Positions 28,825 through 48,927 of a stretch of DNA of 64,000 nucleotides are shown piece after piece (position 1 is the stretch's first letter; each line of letters begins with the position of its first letter). The translations under genes were made by a program, and so were the position numbers. This DNA is from Arctopsyche grandis (taxonomy: Eukaryota; Arthropoda; Insecta; Trichoptera; Hydropsychidae). The notes beneath the pieces are model-generated. The model ran no database searches. It saw only the letters and a list, made by a program, of their open reading frames with translations, and was not told the DNA's origin. Location: contig NC_135357.1 in NCBI RefSeq assembly GCF_051622035.1, positions 36,997,691 through 37,061,690 on the forward strand, in the 5' to 3' direction.

Positions 28825-31341
28825 GGTCTCGCTCGGAGATGTTAAGATGGCAATCTTGAAACTGAAGGGGTCTGTTGGGCCTGACGGTGTGCCCCCTGAC
28901 GTATTAAAGGCATGCTGTAATTCGCTCTTAGAACATCTTCACTTTATTTTTAACCTTATTATAGGTTCTGGTAATTATCCTGTAAAGTGCAAATTATCTA
29001 GAGTTATTCCTATTCACAAAAGTGGCTCTGAAAATGAGGTTGAAAATTATAGACCTATTGCTATCATCTCGGCTATTCCCAAAGTTTTTGATAACATCCT
29101 TCACCGTTTGATTTTTATGCAGTTCAAAAGATTGTTGTGTGATGAGCAACATGAAATTTCAGCATGTCGTTCCACTACCACCAATCTTGCCTGCTTTTCA
29201 AATTATACCATGTCTAAAATTGACGGTGGGAAGCAAGTTGATGTAGCCTACTTCGACTTTCGTAAAGCCCTTGATCTTGTCAATAATGACTCTCTTCTGA
29301 TCAGTTTAGCTGAACTGGGCTTGTCTCCACGTCTTCTTAATCTCTTTGCTTTTTATCCTAGTGATAGGAAGCAATTTGTTAGATATGGTATTTTTGAATC
29401 TCCTTCATTTTTTACATACCTCCTTTACGTTTCACATGGCTTTCTTGTCAGTGGTCATTTTTATCTCTTATCCGATCATTTTCATACTTTGCCATTTTGC
29501 TCATTTTGGTCATCAATACACGTTAATGTATCGTCTGCCATTACGTTGGAGATAAAATATCGTATACAACGCGTTTTAAACACGCGGAAAGTAAATCTTC
29601 CTGACGTTTAATAAGCGTTCGTCCCGTATCTTCAACCTGTTCGCCTTGATATGGCGATATAAGATTTTAATTGTTTAAACGCCTATAATTCACTCTATAT
29701 TTTATGAAATTTGCTCTATAGGTTCTCATTATCTCTCTTATATATTTAGGTCACTCATATTGTTCTGAACGTTGATAGTGATATATGCGATCGTCAGAAG
29801 ATGCTGGCCGTACATTCGATTTTTATGACTACCTACGCTGCTAACGGTACTTTTACAATAGTTTGACAGTTCCATTGCGGTGTGTTGTGTTTGTGATTTT
29901 CGCCATTAAATCTAAAACTGACCGTTCCACAAGGATTTCTAACTATTTTTAAACCGCCTTGTTACACGATCTGGTGCAACTCAGGGGTCCACTTTAGGCC
30001 CCTTACTATTTGCAATAGTTATTAATAACCTCCCTAGAGTATTGCGCAATGCTTCATGTCTCTTATTTGCAGACGACCTTAAATTATTATTTGCTGTTAA
30101 GGATGAGAGGCAAGCCTCTCTTCTTCAAGCGGATATTAACGATGTGTTAGAGTTCCAGTTTAGGGCTTGAACTGAATACTAGTAAATGTGCCATTATGAG
30201 TTATGGACGTGCGCATTCGCTCTATTGTCACGGATATTCCATTGGATCCGTGTTGTTGAAGCGTGTGGAATCTATGGTCGACTTGGGTATCACTTTTAAT
30301 CCTCAATTCACCTTTCACAACCACATCAAGACAGTCGCTGACGTTTCCTTTCGTCGACTTGGATTCGTCTTGAGATATGCTCGGTTATTCTTCAACCCCT
30401 TGTCTTCTCGCTTGTTTTTCAACTCGCTTGTTAGAAGTAAGCTAGAGTATAATGCGATTGTGTGGAATCTGCATGAAGTCAATTACTCTCTTATGATCGA
30501 AAAAGTGCAAATAGCATTTCTTCGTTTTCTATATAAGAAAGAGTATGGGTTACTACCTTATCTCTACCCTTATCTCTACCCTACTACCCTTATCTCTACC
30601 CTACTCCTTTCCTTTTGGACATGCTTGGGTATAATTCCCTTGAACTTTGGAGAAACTTCTTATTAATTCGTTTCGTTCTCCAGCTACTGCGTGGTACTAC
30701 GTCATGCCCGTTGTTGCTGGAAAAATTGGGACTTTATGTCCCTAAAAACTATGTGCGTGGCAGACATCATCATTTGATGGTTGTACCTCCTGCTCGCACA
30801 GTTCTTTTTAAAATGGCTCCTGTTCCAAGAGCTATTCGACTTCTCAATGAAATCGTTGCTGCCGTGCCTGAATGCGATATTTTCCACTTAAGTGAGCGTA
30901 GATTATCGGATATTATTTTAACATATTTTTCTGGTAAACTACGATTCTCTTAATTTGAATGTGATGTATGTATGTATGTGTGGAATCTTAATCTACTCTC
31001 TTCCATTTGAGCCTCGCAGGGATGTTTTGTATTTGTAGCTTGTTCTTATTTATTGGAACAGGCTGCAGGTGCAAGATATTCCCTTATTTGTATTTTTACT
31101 TTTATTAATTATTACTTTAAAGTTTTTTATGATTGTGTTAAATGCTGTTATTTTTTACTTTTTTTGTTCCTTAATTTTTTAACTTTGCTTTTTGTTAATT
31201 AATAAATCTATTAATTTTTTTATTATTTTTTGTTTTCTCCCTCTCTTATTTTGATATTTTATTATTTAGGCCACTGTGGCGCATTAGGTTCTTCCTGTAA
31301 TGCCACAATGATTAAAAACGTTAAATAAATAAATAAATAAT
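28825..31341 (+). mobile_element. LINE (Jockey/I-type RT) interrupted by another repeat
   Basis: RT in several frames: LKGSVGPDGVPPDVLKACC, NYRPIAIISAIPKVFD and AYFDFRKALDLVNND in 28840-29415; after an insertion at about 29416-29960, GATQGSTLGPLLFAIVINN and the catalytic FADDLK at 29966-30090; then ELNTSKCAIMSYGR onward to 30950. The 3' UTR contains TGGCATTAGGTTCTTCC-type sequence and an (AAAT)n tail at 31322-31341. A reverse-orientation copy is at 49625-50950. Frameshifts and short tandem repeats (30560-30605) show it is dead. Confidence 0.87.
29416..29960. mobile_element. MITE-like insertion in the LINE RT
   Basis: It starts ATACCTCCTTTACGTTTCAC, the reverse of the end of the 42261-42574 repeat, and shares GATGACCAAAATGAGCA in reverse. 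The uninterrupted LINE sequence is seen at about 50900 in the other copy, which defines the insertion. A second block (TTTAATTGTTTAAACGCC) recurs at 28760 and reversed near 42050. Confidence 0.6.
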
Positions 31342-31744
31342 TTGCATTATAGCCTTTCATTATCTCTCTTATATATTTTTACTTCACTCATAGGTTATAT
31401 ATTTAATGTTAAAATGTTTACATTATAATGGTGATTCGATATGCTTGTTATGGCCAAATATCCCAGGTCAATTGTCAGTGTGACGTTTGGTTGGTGACTC
31501 ACATATCACTGTATGAATCGGTCGATCTTTTTGTTGTTGTTTTCAACTCGTTGACATGGGATCTTTTTGGTTGAAGTATGCACATTAACCGGGTGCATCG
31601 AAACGCCTACAACGTATTTTTGCTCATATGACCATTACTCATCGCAAAAAATTCATCGCAACTCGCGCATCTCATAGCTGCAGCAGGCGAGAATACAATC
31701 GATTTAAGTGCGTTTAAAAAATGCGTTTTTTTACGCTATCATAC

Positions 31745-31815
31745 ATATTTATTTATAGTTTTGGACCATTGTGGCATTACAGGAAGAACCTAATGCGTCA
31801 CAATGGCCTACATAT
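31745..31815 (-). repeat. LINE 3'-end micro-copy
   Basis: About 70 bases matching the 3' UTR end of the LINE at 28825-31341 (TTTTGGACCATTGTGGCATT). An extreme 5' truncation, like 20385-20440. Confidence 0.7.
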
Positions 31816-32187
31816 ACATAGGTTTATACGCCTTTATATCAGTTCATACCTAAATATATTACTTAAAGCGACCCAAGGCTTTAGGTAATATATTTAATTA
31901 GATTAACTTAAAGCGGGATCATAATTTTGATTGAAATCTTAATCATCATTACAAGATATTCCACTAAGACTGTTATTTAGGGCGGGATTGTAATTGAAAT
32001 CTGAAACATTGATACATATATTGTTTAAATTTTCTTTTTATTATTTTATTTTATATTTATTTTTTTATATTTTAGTACATTTTATTATGAAATTAATTAT
32101 ATGTAATTTATAATTAAAATTATCGAGGTTTATTTCTGTAGCTTTTTCAATCGAATAATTTACGGTTCGCATATTTAATCTGTCATT
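31816..32187. other. AT-rich DNA, no gene seen
   Basis: Contains an imperfect repeat around TTAAAGCGGGATCATAATTTTGAT and TAGGGCGGGATTGTAATTGAAA. No exon recognised. Confidence 0.4.
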
Positions 32188-32395
32188 TATCGATATTTTT
32201 TTATTAAATTGGTCAAAAAAAAATTATGAAAAAAGACGTTAGTAAAGAGTGTATAGGAATTGGGTCGACAGGTTGTTCTGCTGTCGTCAAGAGCTCCAGC
32301 GCTAACTACACCCCTGATATACCATCTTGTAACACCTTTTTCAATAGTTTTGAAGACTATACCTCCGCCACTGTCACCACTGCATACTGTCGTAC
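32188..32395 (-). CDS. Cassette C protease exon 5 (catalytic Ser), C-terminus altered
   Basis: The acceptor GTGCAG leads to GTTVCSGDSGGGIVFK...WYIRGVVSAGALDDS...TCRPNSYTLFTNV. Family similarity stops at about 32235; the remaining ~15 codons are Phe/Asn/Lys-rich low-complexity sequence to TAA. The preceding intron is only 143 bases. Confidence 0.82.
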
Positions 32396-35300
32396 CTGCA
32401 CAACAAAATCAGTCATATCAACATCCAGAAACACATTGACTTCATATTACTTCATAGTGCCAACATCCAAAATTAAAAAAAAAATGGCCTAGATTTCAGA
32501 TTGACCTTTGATATGTCGGGACTACGATAAGCACTTGCCTTTATCCAAAAAGCCGGCGCAGAACTTGTCTGAAGTTATATACTTTCTGAACTCCTCCGGT
32601 ATCCCATCTACACACTGGTCGTATTCCACCACTGGTATTTCTGCTACCTTCAATATGAGCGATGTAGAAGTAACATTTCCTGCTTGGGTTATACCCCAAC
32701 CGACCACCTGATAAATAGAGTAAAAAAAGTGAAACTAGTAATAGTATTTTCTATTTCATTGTATTTAAATGAAACCTTCAATTTAACCCTTTACACTTTT
32801 GCTCAAAACTAACTAATGAATCGTTGATGACGTCACGAGGATGTAAAGTTTGAGAAATTTTCTAAATATTGGTTGGGAGTTCTGTATTCAGGAGAATTTT
32901 TTTCTATTTGTCTTTTATATAGCCTGCAAAGTTTTTATTTGAATATTTATTTATTTATACGAATTCCAATAATAACTAAAAAAATAATATTACGGAATAT
33001 CTCCTAGAATACAGAAAGGCACACGAAGATGTTAATAAATATTAAAACCCAGCCAATTATGAACGTATTAGTATTTAAATGTTTATAATATAAAAAAAAT
33101 ATATTATGTATTTTAAGGTATTTGCATCATTTAAATATGAAAAGCTTATAAAATAATTCGGATGTGACCAACCTACGACTCTATATATGTACATATGTAT
33201 TTGAGGAATGTAAGAAGTATAAAAAATAAAATTTGATAATGAAACATATGTACATACACGTTCACACATACCGGCTATGAGAGCATTTTCGATACAAATT
33301 GAGTGCAAATGTAGACAAAAGCTCTACTGCCGTTTGTTTGATTTGGTTTAAATTTTTTATTTATGTTATTCTACATATGTAGATATATACCAGGAAGGCC
33401 TGACAGGTAGACCATAATGCACCTTCCTCGACAATTACTTACAAACATTGCAGCATTTTTATTACATAAATAGTCAGCAGTATGGCTCAGTGGTAGCATT
33501 TACATATGCTTAGCACCAAGTGATTATTGGGTTCAAGCCCGCTATACTGCTGTTCAGGCTTGGGTGTTTATGTCTGTAGACCCACATCTCAAAAGCTTTG
33601 ATGCGGCTGATTATCCTGGTCTTCAGAGTCCACGTCTCACATCCGTGTAGTAATACTGTCCAGACATAGCTCTTTGCGAATCTCAAACGCGTACGAAGAT
33701 TGAGATGCTTGTTTGTAAGCGCCGTCTTCATTTTGATAAATGCTGTTCTAGCCATCTCGATGTGGATTCTTGGATCTTCATCTGGGTCCATCTCTTCATT
33801 CAGCCAGGTACCCAGGTATTTGAATCTTTTCACTCTTTCTAACACCTCTCCATTCAACGTTAGATCACCGGTGTCTGTTTGCTATCATAAATTTTGTCTT
33901 CTTAATCTTGGACTTTGGACTTAATCTGGAGCGTTCGAAACCATAGATATGAGAAGATTGATAGATAAATTAAGTAAGTTAGGATTGGGTGGGAAAGTAT
34001 TGAGTTGGTTTGAATGTTATCTGAATAATAGAAGACAGAATGTAAAAATGAATGAAAGAGTTTCTAATAGTTTGATTGTTCCATTTGGAGTACCACAGGG
34101 TTCTAAATTAGGACCTCTGTTGTTTTTTCTATGTATTAATGATTTGGTGAAAGTATTTGATATATGTAAAGTTCATATTTTTGCGGATGATACGTTAGTT
34201 TATATTGTAGGTGATGATGTGCAAGTTATGAGTGATATTTTATCTAGGGAATTACAGTATTTAAGTGATTGGTTATGTGAGAATAAACTGAAAGTGAACT
34301 TAAGTAAGACTAAGATGATGTGGATGAATAATAAAAGAGTTGTGAGTGATGTGATTATGGATGGGAGAGTGGTAGAAGTAGTAGATAATATTAAGTATTT
34401 AGGCATTTATTTGGATTGTAAATTAAGTTTTAAGGTGCACGCAGATTATATTATTAAAAAAATGGCAAAAAAAGTTGGTGTACTTTGTAGGTTAAGAAAT
34501 TTATTAAGTATAAAAAGTAAAATATTGATATATAATTGTATTGTACGGCCTCATACTGTATACTGTGCTACAGTGCTCATTCTATTTAGTGGTTTGTGTA
34601 TTGATAAACTGCAGAAAGTGCAGAATAGAGCAATGCGTGCAATTTTGAATATGAGGAAACGTAAGAATGTAAGAAGTATGTTAGATGAATTGAAATGGTT
34701 GGACATTAGAAATAGTCTTAAAGTAAGCACTTTAAAGTTTATATATAAGCTAGATAAGAATCTATTACCCAAATATTTTAATAATCATATAGTTAGGAAT
34801 AGAGATATACATAATTATAAAACGAGAAATAGGAATAAATTAATTATAGGTAGAGTTAAGAAAGCTAAAACTGCAGGAGGTGTTTTTCACAGCGGTGTTC
34901 AAATGCATAATGCCCTTCCTGAAGGCATTAGAAGTTCAAATAACATTTATGCTTTCTTGAAGGGTGTTAATGGATACCTTTGTGAAAGATTATTAATAAT
35001 TTTTTGTTATTATTTTGTTATTTTGTGTTATATGTATTAGCAGTTTGCTATATAAATAAATAATATTTATGCGCAGACCTCTTCGATTGCTTTCTTGATG
35101 TACACGGTCTAGAGATCTTTGTAAACTTAAATTATATAAACATTAAATACAGAAGACTTGTGACATTTTTTTCAATTTTAAGGAACCGTTTCAACAATGA
35201 TCAGATGAAATTGGCAAACTCTGATAAGAAACGATCGACTTGGGCTCACAAATATCCAAGTCTAACCCACAGTATTAGCACGGCATCGAACCCAATAATC

Positions 35301-37287
35301 TCTTGGCTCTAAACATAAACCCAACCACCGAGCCGCATTTCTGGCCTCACACACATATGTACATACATACACACATATGTAAGTACATTTGCACAAATGT
35401 ATGTACATAAATCCGGTTTTACTTACTTTTCCAAGGTTTTTGGGTCTGAGTTGCAACTCGTTGAAGTTATGATCAAATATGTCAATGCAAATGGCGTGTA
35501 CGAAATTGTTCAAGTTGAATGGAGTCTTTAGAATCAACACGGCTAGATCTTCTTGCAGGCTGTACTTATGACCACCGTATCTGGTCGGGACGCGAATCTT
35601 TTCAATCTAAAACCATCAAACGAAGACTGAAATTGCGAATGTTCTGACTTTTGAAACACACTATTCCGAATACCAAAGTAATTCACGTCAGATTTCTGCA
35701 CACTACTCTCATCGTTCACATCTTCCCAGTTCCTATAATATTTTCCTGCCGCCACTGCATAATTCTGTTCACTCTGGATCCTTCCAGCGATCTCGAAACA
35801 ATGAGCAGCTTTATTTGAATTAAAATAGTAATCATAATTGTTTGGAATTTTCATTGATTATTTAGTGAATGGACTCCCTACCGCTTATTACGATTTTCGT
35901 GCTGATTATTGTTCCACCGCAAATTTGAGAGAAAGCATCATTCTTGTCAAGGGTGTAGTAGATACCCACGTGCCAAGGAGACCCACCCGGGGCTTCCATC
36001 TGTGTGCCTATAATATTTCCAATACCTTCTACTACCTGTCCGCAATCTGTCGAAGATACGTCTGTCAAACACTTTCAAATGTATGTTAAGAAAAAGTGCA
36101 GGGAATTAAGTAAGACCTGGTATGCACTTTGGCGTCGTCTTGTCCCATTCGCCATTAGTACAAGTTAAAATTTTTAAATGTCGTTCAAACGTAGGCTTGT
36201 GGTATTCCTTGCACGATGTGGTGACAGTCGTGCCATCTGGTAGTGGTTTGTCGCATTCGAGAATTTCACCTTTGTACAAGCATTTGAAGTCGACTGTAAA
36301 AGACTGGAGCGGTTTACACAATTCTGTAAAAAAAAAAGAGATTTAATTCAGTAGCAGTAGACAAATCGGCAGTTAGCAAGATTTGGAAACGCACTTATCC
36401 TGGAGTTTAAGTCGTTTCATAATGTTTTCAATGCCGAACGATGAAAAAAAATTTTACATGATGTTTTTTATATGCAAACTGGTGCCATAAATACGTCGAG
36501 ATAGATTAAAAATCAAACTGACAAACTGGAGTTTAAATAAATAATCATTCGACCAAAATTGGTCATTTCAACGATTTTGACAAACTTTGATTTGCTGGTA
36601 GTGATATTATTTTTATTATTTTCTACAAATACCTTAATGATACAGAATATTTTTTCTAACATACGCTGTTTCCAAATTCCAATAATTTGCTGTTTTCGAT
36701 CAACGCCAATGCAAAACATCCTGATTGTGCATCTGTTTAGTGGTTATGCTGTAAGCAGAAGCTTTAATATTTTTACAAGCCTCTTCTAAGCTTGCCTTCG
36801 CTCGTTCGTCTGACAACATTTGGATTTTTATAAGCCTATTCTATGATTTACTTCGCAAAAAATTGAGCTAAAATTCCTACAGTCTTTATTTTTATTTATT
36901 TATTTTATTTATTTATATATATTTTAGCTATCAAGCTAATTTAAAAAAAATACATCTTAATTATTATACTTAACTCTAAAATTTATAATTAACTTATATG
37001 TACTGTCCCTCACAGAGGTGTCTCTTCGCACCTCGCAGGAATGCATCCATGTTTTTAGCAGACCTGACGCACTCAGGGAGGGCATTATACATGAGCACAC
37101 CCCTGTGAAAAACACCCCCAGCCGTCTTATTCTTTCTTACTCTACTTACAACTAGTTTGTCCTTATTTCTAGTATAAAAACTATGTTTATCTCTATTCCT
37201 TATTATATAATCATCAAAATACTTAGGTAATAACTTATGATCTAACTTATAAACAAAAGACAATAAATAAATCGAAAGTGTTACTTG

Positions 37288-37345
<58 letters not shown>

Positions 37346-37400
37346 TATATGCATAAATATCAGAGCTGGTACTAGAGGTAAAAGGTAAAAGTGTTACTTG

Positions 37401-37470
<70 letters not shown>

Positions 37471-39169
37471 TATATGCATAAATATCAGAGCTGGTACTAG
37501 AGGTAAAAGGTAAAAGTGTTACTTGAGGTAAAAGGAAAAATTTGCGCCCCTATGTTAGTAATTTTTTTATTTTCCAAAAGTATTTCTTATTGAGAAATAA
37601 AATATTATCCTTATTCAATATGTTCAACTAAAAATAATCATGCGCCAATTTTTTTCGAATGTTTGAGAAAGGCTGATGTAGAATATGAGCTAAATGGGCT
37701 ATGGTCGAAGAAGAGTATTTTCAAAAGTTTTCATATGTATATGTATTATATGTATTTATAATAGATTGACATCTTTGTGTGTGATGAGTGAGGGTTTCTC
37801 AAATTAATTATTACTGATTAATTTGATACATTCGCTAAGTTCAAGTTTTCTCATCAGGGGGCATGCACGACTGAATGATTTTTATTTTATTTCATTTATT
37901 TATTTATTTATTTTTAAATTTACGTTACGGAAAAGGGTACGGAAATATTGTTTTTTTTTTTGTTAGTGGTAATTTAACTTCAGTAAAAAGACTCACTCAA
38001 ACACTGGACCTCGTCACTCCACGTACCATTATCGGTACAATATATAATGTTGGGACCTCGAAAGCCGAAACCAGCATCGCAGGAGTAAATCAGAAGTACG
38101 AATCGATCCACGAGGACGCCAGGAAACATTTGTCTTTGACCACCTGAATAATTGCCATATTTCGGAAATGGCGGCAGTGTGCACTGTTTATTCAAATAAC
38201 TCCTTAAAATGAATAGTTAAATGAAAATTAGTTTATATTTTAAAACCAGGTAATGGTTTTATATTTAATTATACCAAAAAATATTACGAATAAAAGTATA
38301 ACTTTTACTTGAAGAATGAAAACTTAAGCTATTAGGATTAATTTTCCACATTTTAAAGACGAAGGTAAATAAAGCAAGTAGAGTACTACATACATATATT
38401 CATAGCTACCAATATAAATTGCAATATAATTTATTCTATGTGTATTTTTATATATTTTATTGCACTTTATGTATATTTAGAAAGTCGATAACCGATCGGT
38501 GTAGCTAAAATTGGTTTTGTATCCCTTTATAATACATACAGCAGAGATTTCTCTGACATACAGTATGTATGTTATTTCCTAATTTTATGAATTAAATTAT
38601 ATAAAAGTATACTGATATTTCCATATGATTTGAGAATAGTTGTAACATAAAAATTGGATGATTTTAGTTCATCAACCAATGGATAATCAGCATTAATCGC
38701 CTAATTGGTGATCGGAACTTAATGGCCTATGACCGAGCAGCGCACAACGGTCAATAAGATTATCAGCCAATAAGCGATCGCCGCTAATTGACCAATGAGC
38801 GCTCACTGCGTTAAGTATTTAAGATCTTAATGTAAGTTAACCACCCCACAAACATATAATAACAGTATGTATATAACGCTAACCAAATTTACTTGTAAGA
38901 ACTTCCCACAGTAAACGCAATAACTCTTTAAGTTTTTCAGCCACCACTACTTAGCAAGCAAATGCCAGCCACGCACAAGTTAATCAACGCGAGCTTGATA
39001 TTTTTTAACTCGACTGATAGATAGGGGTCTCCCGAAACTATCGTTCAATCATTACCCACCAACATCTAATCCGTTTGGTTTTTATGATTTTTTTAAATTA
39101 AAATTTTAACTTACTCTGTCAATGAAGTTGGGCGGGCTTCGGTTGTGGAAATTTCAGGTTCAACAAAAT
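32188..39169 (-). CDS. Cassette C: ModSP/HP14-like modular serine protease
   Basis: Exons in gene order: linker 39115-39169; CCP 37997-38202; Wonton-like 36117-36323; protease 35882-36046, 35687-35808, 35427-35606, 32539-32707, and 32395 down to at least 32235. The triad is complete (AAHCFE, QEDLAVL, CSGDSGGG); position 189 is Thr (GTTVC). Activation would be before IIGTQ. CGQ and HAICIDI keep the inter-chain cysteines. The last exon follows family sequence to SYTLFTNV and then reads unrelated AT-rich codons to a stop at 32188-32190; the usual C-terminal helix is missing, so this copy may be truncated. The 2.7 kb intron before exon 4 carries nested LINEs. Confidence 0.85.
32539..32707 (-). 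CDS. Cassette C protease exon 4
   Basis: 169 bases, encoding VVGWGITQAGNV...VVEYDQCVDGIPEEF...KFCAGFLDKG, with the GC donor AAAG|GCAAGT. Confidence 0.92.
33150..33350. repeat. Uninterrupted copy of the repeat at 4930-5650
   Basis: AATTCGGATGTGACCAACC, CACGTTCACACATACCGGC and TTTCGATACAAATTGAG match the flanks of the LINE insertion at 5046-5535, showing the empty target state. Confidence 0.65.
33478..33553 (+). repeat. tRNA-like / SINE-head sequence
   Basis: Box A-like TGGCTCAGTGG and box B-like GGTTCAAGCCC are spaced about 45 bases apart, and outer segments CAGTATG and TATACTG can pair. The D and T stems are poor, so this looks like a decayed tRNA-derived element rather than a working tRNA. 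Confidence 0.4.
33557..35110 (-). mobile_element. Endonuclease-RT family LINE fragment, split by a nested LINE
   Basis: 33557-33910 encodes MNGEVLERVKRFKYLGTWLN, AKSYVWTVLLHGCETWTLK and AFEMWVYRH. The sequence that follows in the sister copy at 27390-27430 (CGCAGACCTCTTCGATTGC) appears only at 35068-35110, so the LINE at about 33911-35067 is inserted inside it. Confidence 0.8.
33911..35067 (+). mobile_element. 5'-truncated LINE, RT with long open frame
   Basis: 33949-35040 is open for 363 codons: [13 protein letters not shown], catalytic FADDT, NKLKVNLSKTKMMW, KYLGIYLD and ALPEGIRSSNN. It is the same family as 12650-16775 but a different subfamily. Residues before the GVPQGS block are few, so the palm domain is incomplete and the copy cannot be active alone. 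Confidence 0.85.
35427..35606 (-). CDS. Cassette C protease exon 3 (catalytic Asp)
   Basis: 180 bases, phase 0 to phase 0, encoding IEKIRVPTRYGG, QEDLAVLIL (Asp102) and HAICIDI. Donor GTAAGT. Confidence 0.92.
35687..35808 (-). CDS. Cassette C protease exon 2 (catalytic His)
   Basis: 122 bases, phase 1 in, completing SAAHCFEIAGR, then NYAVAAGKYYRNW. It ends VQKSD in phase 0 at GTGAAT. Confidence 0.92.
35882..36046 (-). CDS. Cassette C protease exon 1 (activation site)
   Basis: 165 bases, encoding DCGQVVEGIGN then [20 protein letters not shown] and [15 protein letters not shown]. Phase 1 to phase 1. Confidence 0.92.
36117..36323 (-). CDS. Cassette C Wonton-like exon
   Basis: 207 bases, phase 1 to phase 1, encoding LCKPLQSFTVDFKCLYKGE...DGTTVTTSCKEYH...LTCTNGEWDKTTPKCIPG. 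Confidence 0.92.
36880..37263 (-). mobile_element. 5'-truncated LINE, near-identical to 16430-16775
   Basis: It encodes the last ~85 residues of the RT ORF ([20 protein letters not shown] to AKRHLCEGQYI) and the same AT-rich 3' end. Only a few residues differ from the copy at 16430-16679, so the family was active recently. Confidence 0.88.
37278..37530. repeat. Direct duplication of a TA-microsatellite unit
   Basis: AGTGTTACTTGAGG, a (TA)n tract and CATTATATGCATAAATATCAGAGCTGGTACTAGAGGTAAAAGG occur twice in a row; the TA lengths differ (about 22 and 30 units). Confidence 0.9.
37997..38202 (-). CDS. Cassette C CCP exon
   Basis: 206 bases, phase 2 in, phase 1 out with GTGAGT. It encodes SYLNKQCTLPPFPKYGNY...IYSCDAGFGFRGPNIIYCTDNGTWSDEVQCL. 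Confidence 0.92.
38203..39114. other. Cassette C intron, no gene seen
   Basis: 38690-39050 has GC-richer sequence with AATGAGCGCTCACTGCG and GGGGTCTCCCGAAAC that may be a retrotransposon remnant. I could not define termini. Confidence 0.35.
39115..39169 (-). CDS. Cassette C Thr/Pro-containing linker exon
   Basis: 55 bases between GCCAG and GTAAGT, phase 1 in, phase 2 out, encoding FVEPEISTTEARPTSLT. Same length and opening as the cassette A linker. Confidence 0.65.
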
Positions 39170-39419
39170 CTGGCAATCAAAATTATTATTGTTACACATA
39201 AATTTTATTATAAATTTTAACAATTCATTATAATAAATAGTTTAAATTTACATTTTTTTAAATTTCTTCCTTTAATAGTAAATAATTTAAAAACGAAATT
39301 TTCGTTACAAACAATAAAAAGCTATGGAAATATTTTTAAAACATTAAGTTGCCCATTGAGAGAAAGATTTTTCTTCAGAAAATATGCAGAAGATATGTCT
39401 CTAGCAATTTGTTTATCGT

Positions 39420-40020
39420 AGATGTTTTCCCACCAGCTCCTTGATTTGGTTAGACCATTTCTTGGAAGATCGTCCTATCGCTCGCTTTCCCTCCAGCGTT
39501 TCAGTGACAACCAGCCTCTCCAGACTCTCCTCAGTCTTCTTGGTTATATGGTCAAAGTTTGAAAGACTCTCCTACACATGTATTGTGGAGAGACTCTCCG
39601 AGACTGCCAGCTCTTTGAGGATGGAAATGTTTGTGCGTCTTGTGGTCCATGGTATGCGCAGAATCCGTCTCCAGCGGTGACACGACAACTCGTTCACAGA
39701 TTTTCCGTAAACCGATAATGCGCTCCAGGCATTACGTATACGGCCAACTCTTTCTCACCCCGTCTGTTCACCATGATCTCGTTTACTCTGCCATTACGTA
39801 TGCAGCCATCTCTTTCACAGACCATTTTTTCACCGATAACAGACGGTCTGTGAAAGAGATGACTGCATACGCAATGGCATAGTAAACGAGATCATGGTGA
39901 GCAGACGGGGTGAGAAAGAGATGGCCGTATACGAAATGCCTGGAGCACATCATCGGTTTACGGAAAGTCTGTGAACGAGTTGTCAGGTAACCGTCTCCAG
40001 CACCACATTTCTAGCAAAGT
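39420..40020 (-). mobile_element. Endonuclease-RT LINE tail interrupted by a foldback element
   Basis: Minus-strand sequence similar to the tail at 22443-22860 (RRRILRIPWTT-type and LERLV-type segments, broken). At 39676 it is interrupted; the same sequence resumes at 39991 (CCGTCTCCAGCACCACAT). Confidence 0.7.
39676..39990. mobile_element. Foldback DNA element, ~140-base inverted arms
   Basis: Two nearly complementary arms (39683-39820 and 39841-39985) flank a ~20-base loop. Both arms contain GACAACTCGTTCACAGA, AAACGAGATCATGGTGA and AGAAAGAGATGGCCGTATAC or their complements. The element is flanked by CCGTCTCCAGC at 39665-39675 and 39991-40001, an 11-base duplication of the LINE target. The duplication length suggests a Mutator-like mechanism (inference). 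Confidence 0.8.
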
Positions 40021-40233
40021 TAATTAACAAGCAACTTGTCTGATAACAAATATCTCAAATATCAGTGGGCAACTCAGATATGTTTCAAAAATCAATGAAT
40101 TAAGTCTAAACTAAAATTACAAAATTTTTGCTTAGGCAAATTAGTTTTAACCGACTAGTTTTATTAGATCGCTGAAATTCAACAATTGAATTCGTATGTA
40201 AATCTAAAAATAATGTGTGGATTTGATTATTAC

Positions 40234-48927
<8,694 letters not shown>

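Noticed and set aside
33478..33553. Functional tRNA gene
   Set aside because: D stem and T stem do not pair well; kept only as a tRNA-like repeat.
39441..39882. Plus-strand open frames of 79 and 83 codons
   Set aside because: Antisense to a LINE tail and across the foldback element.
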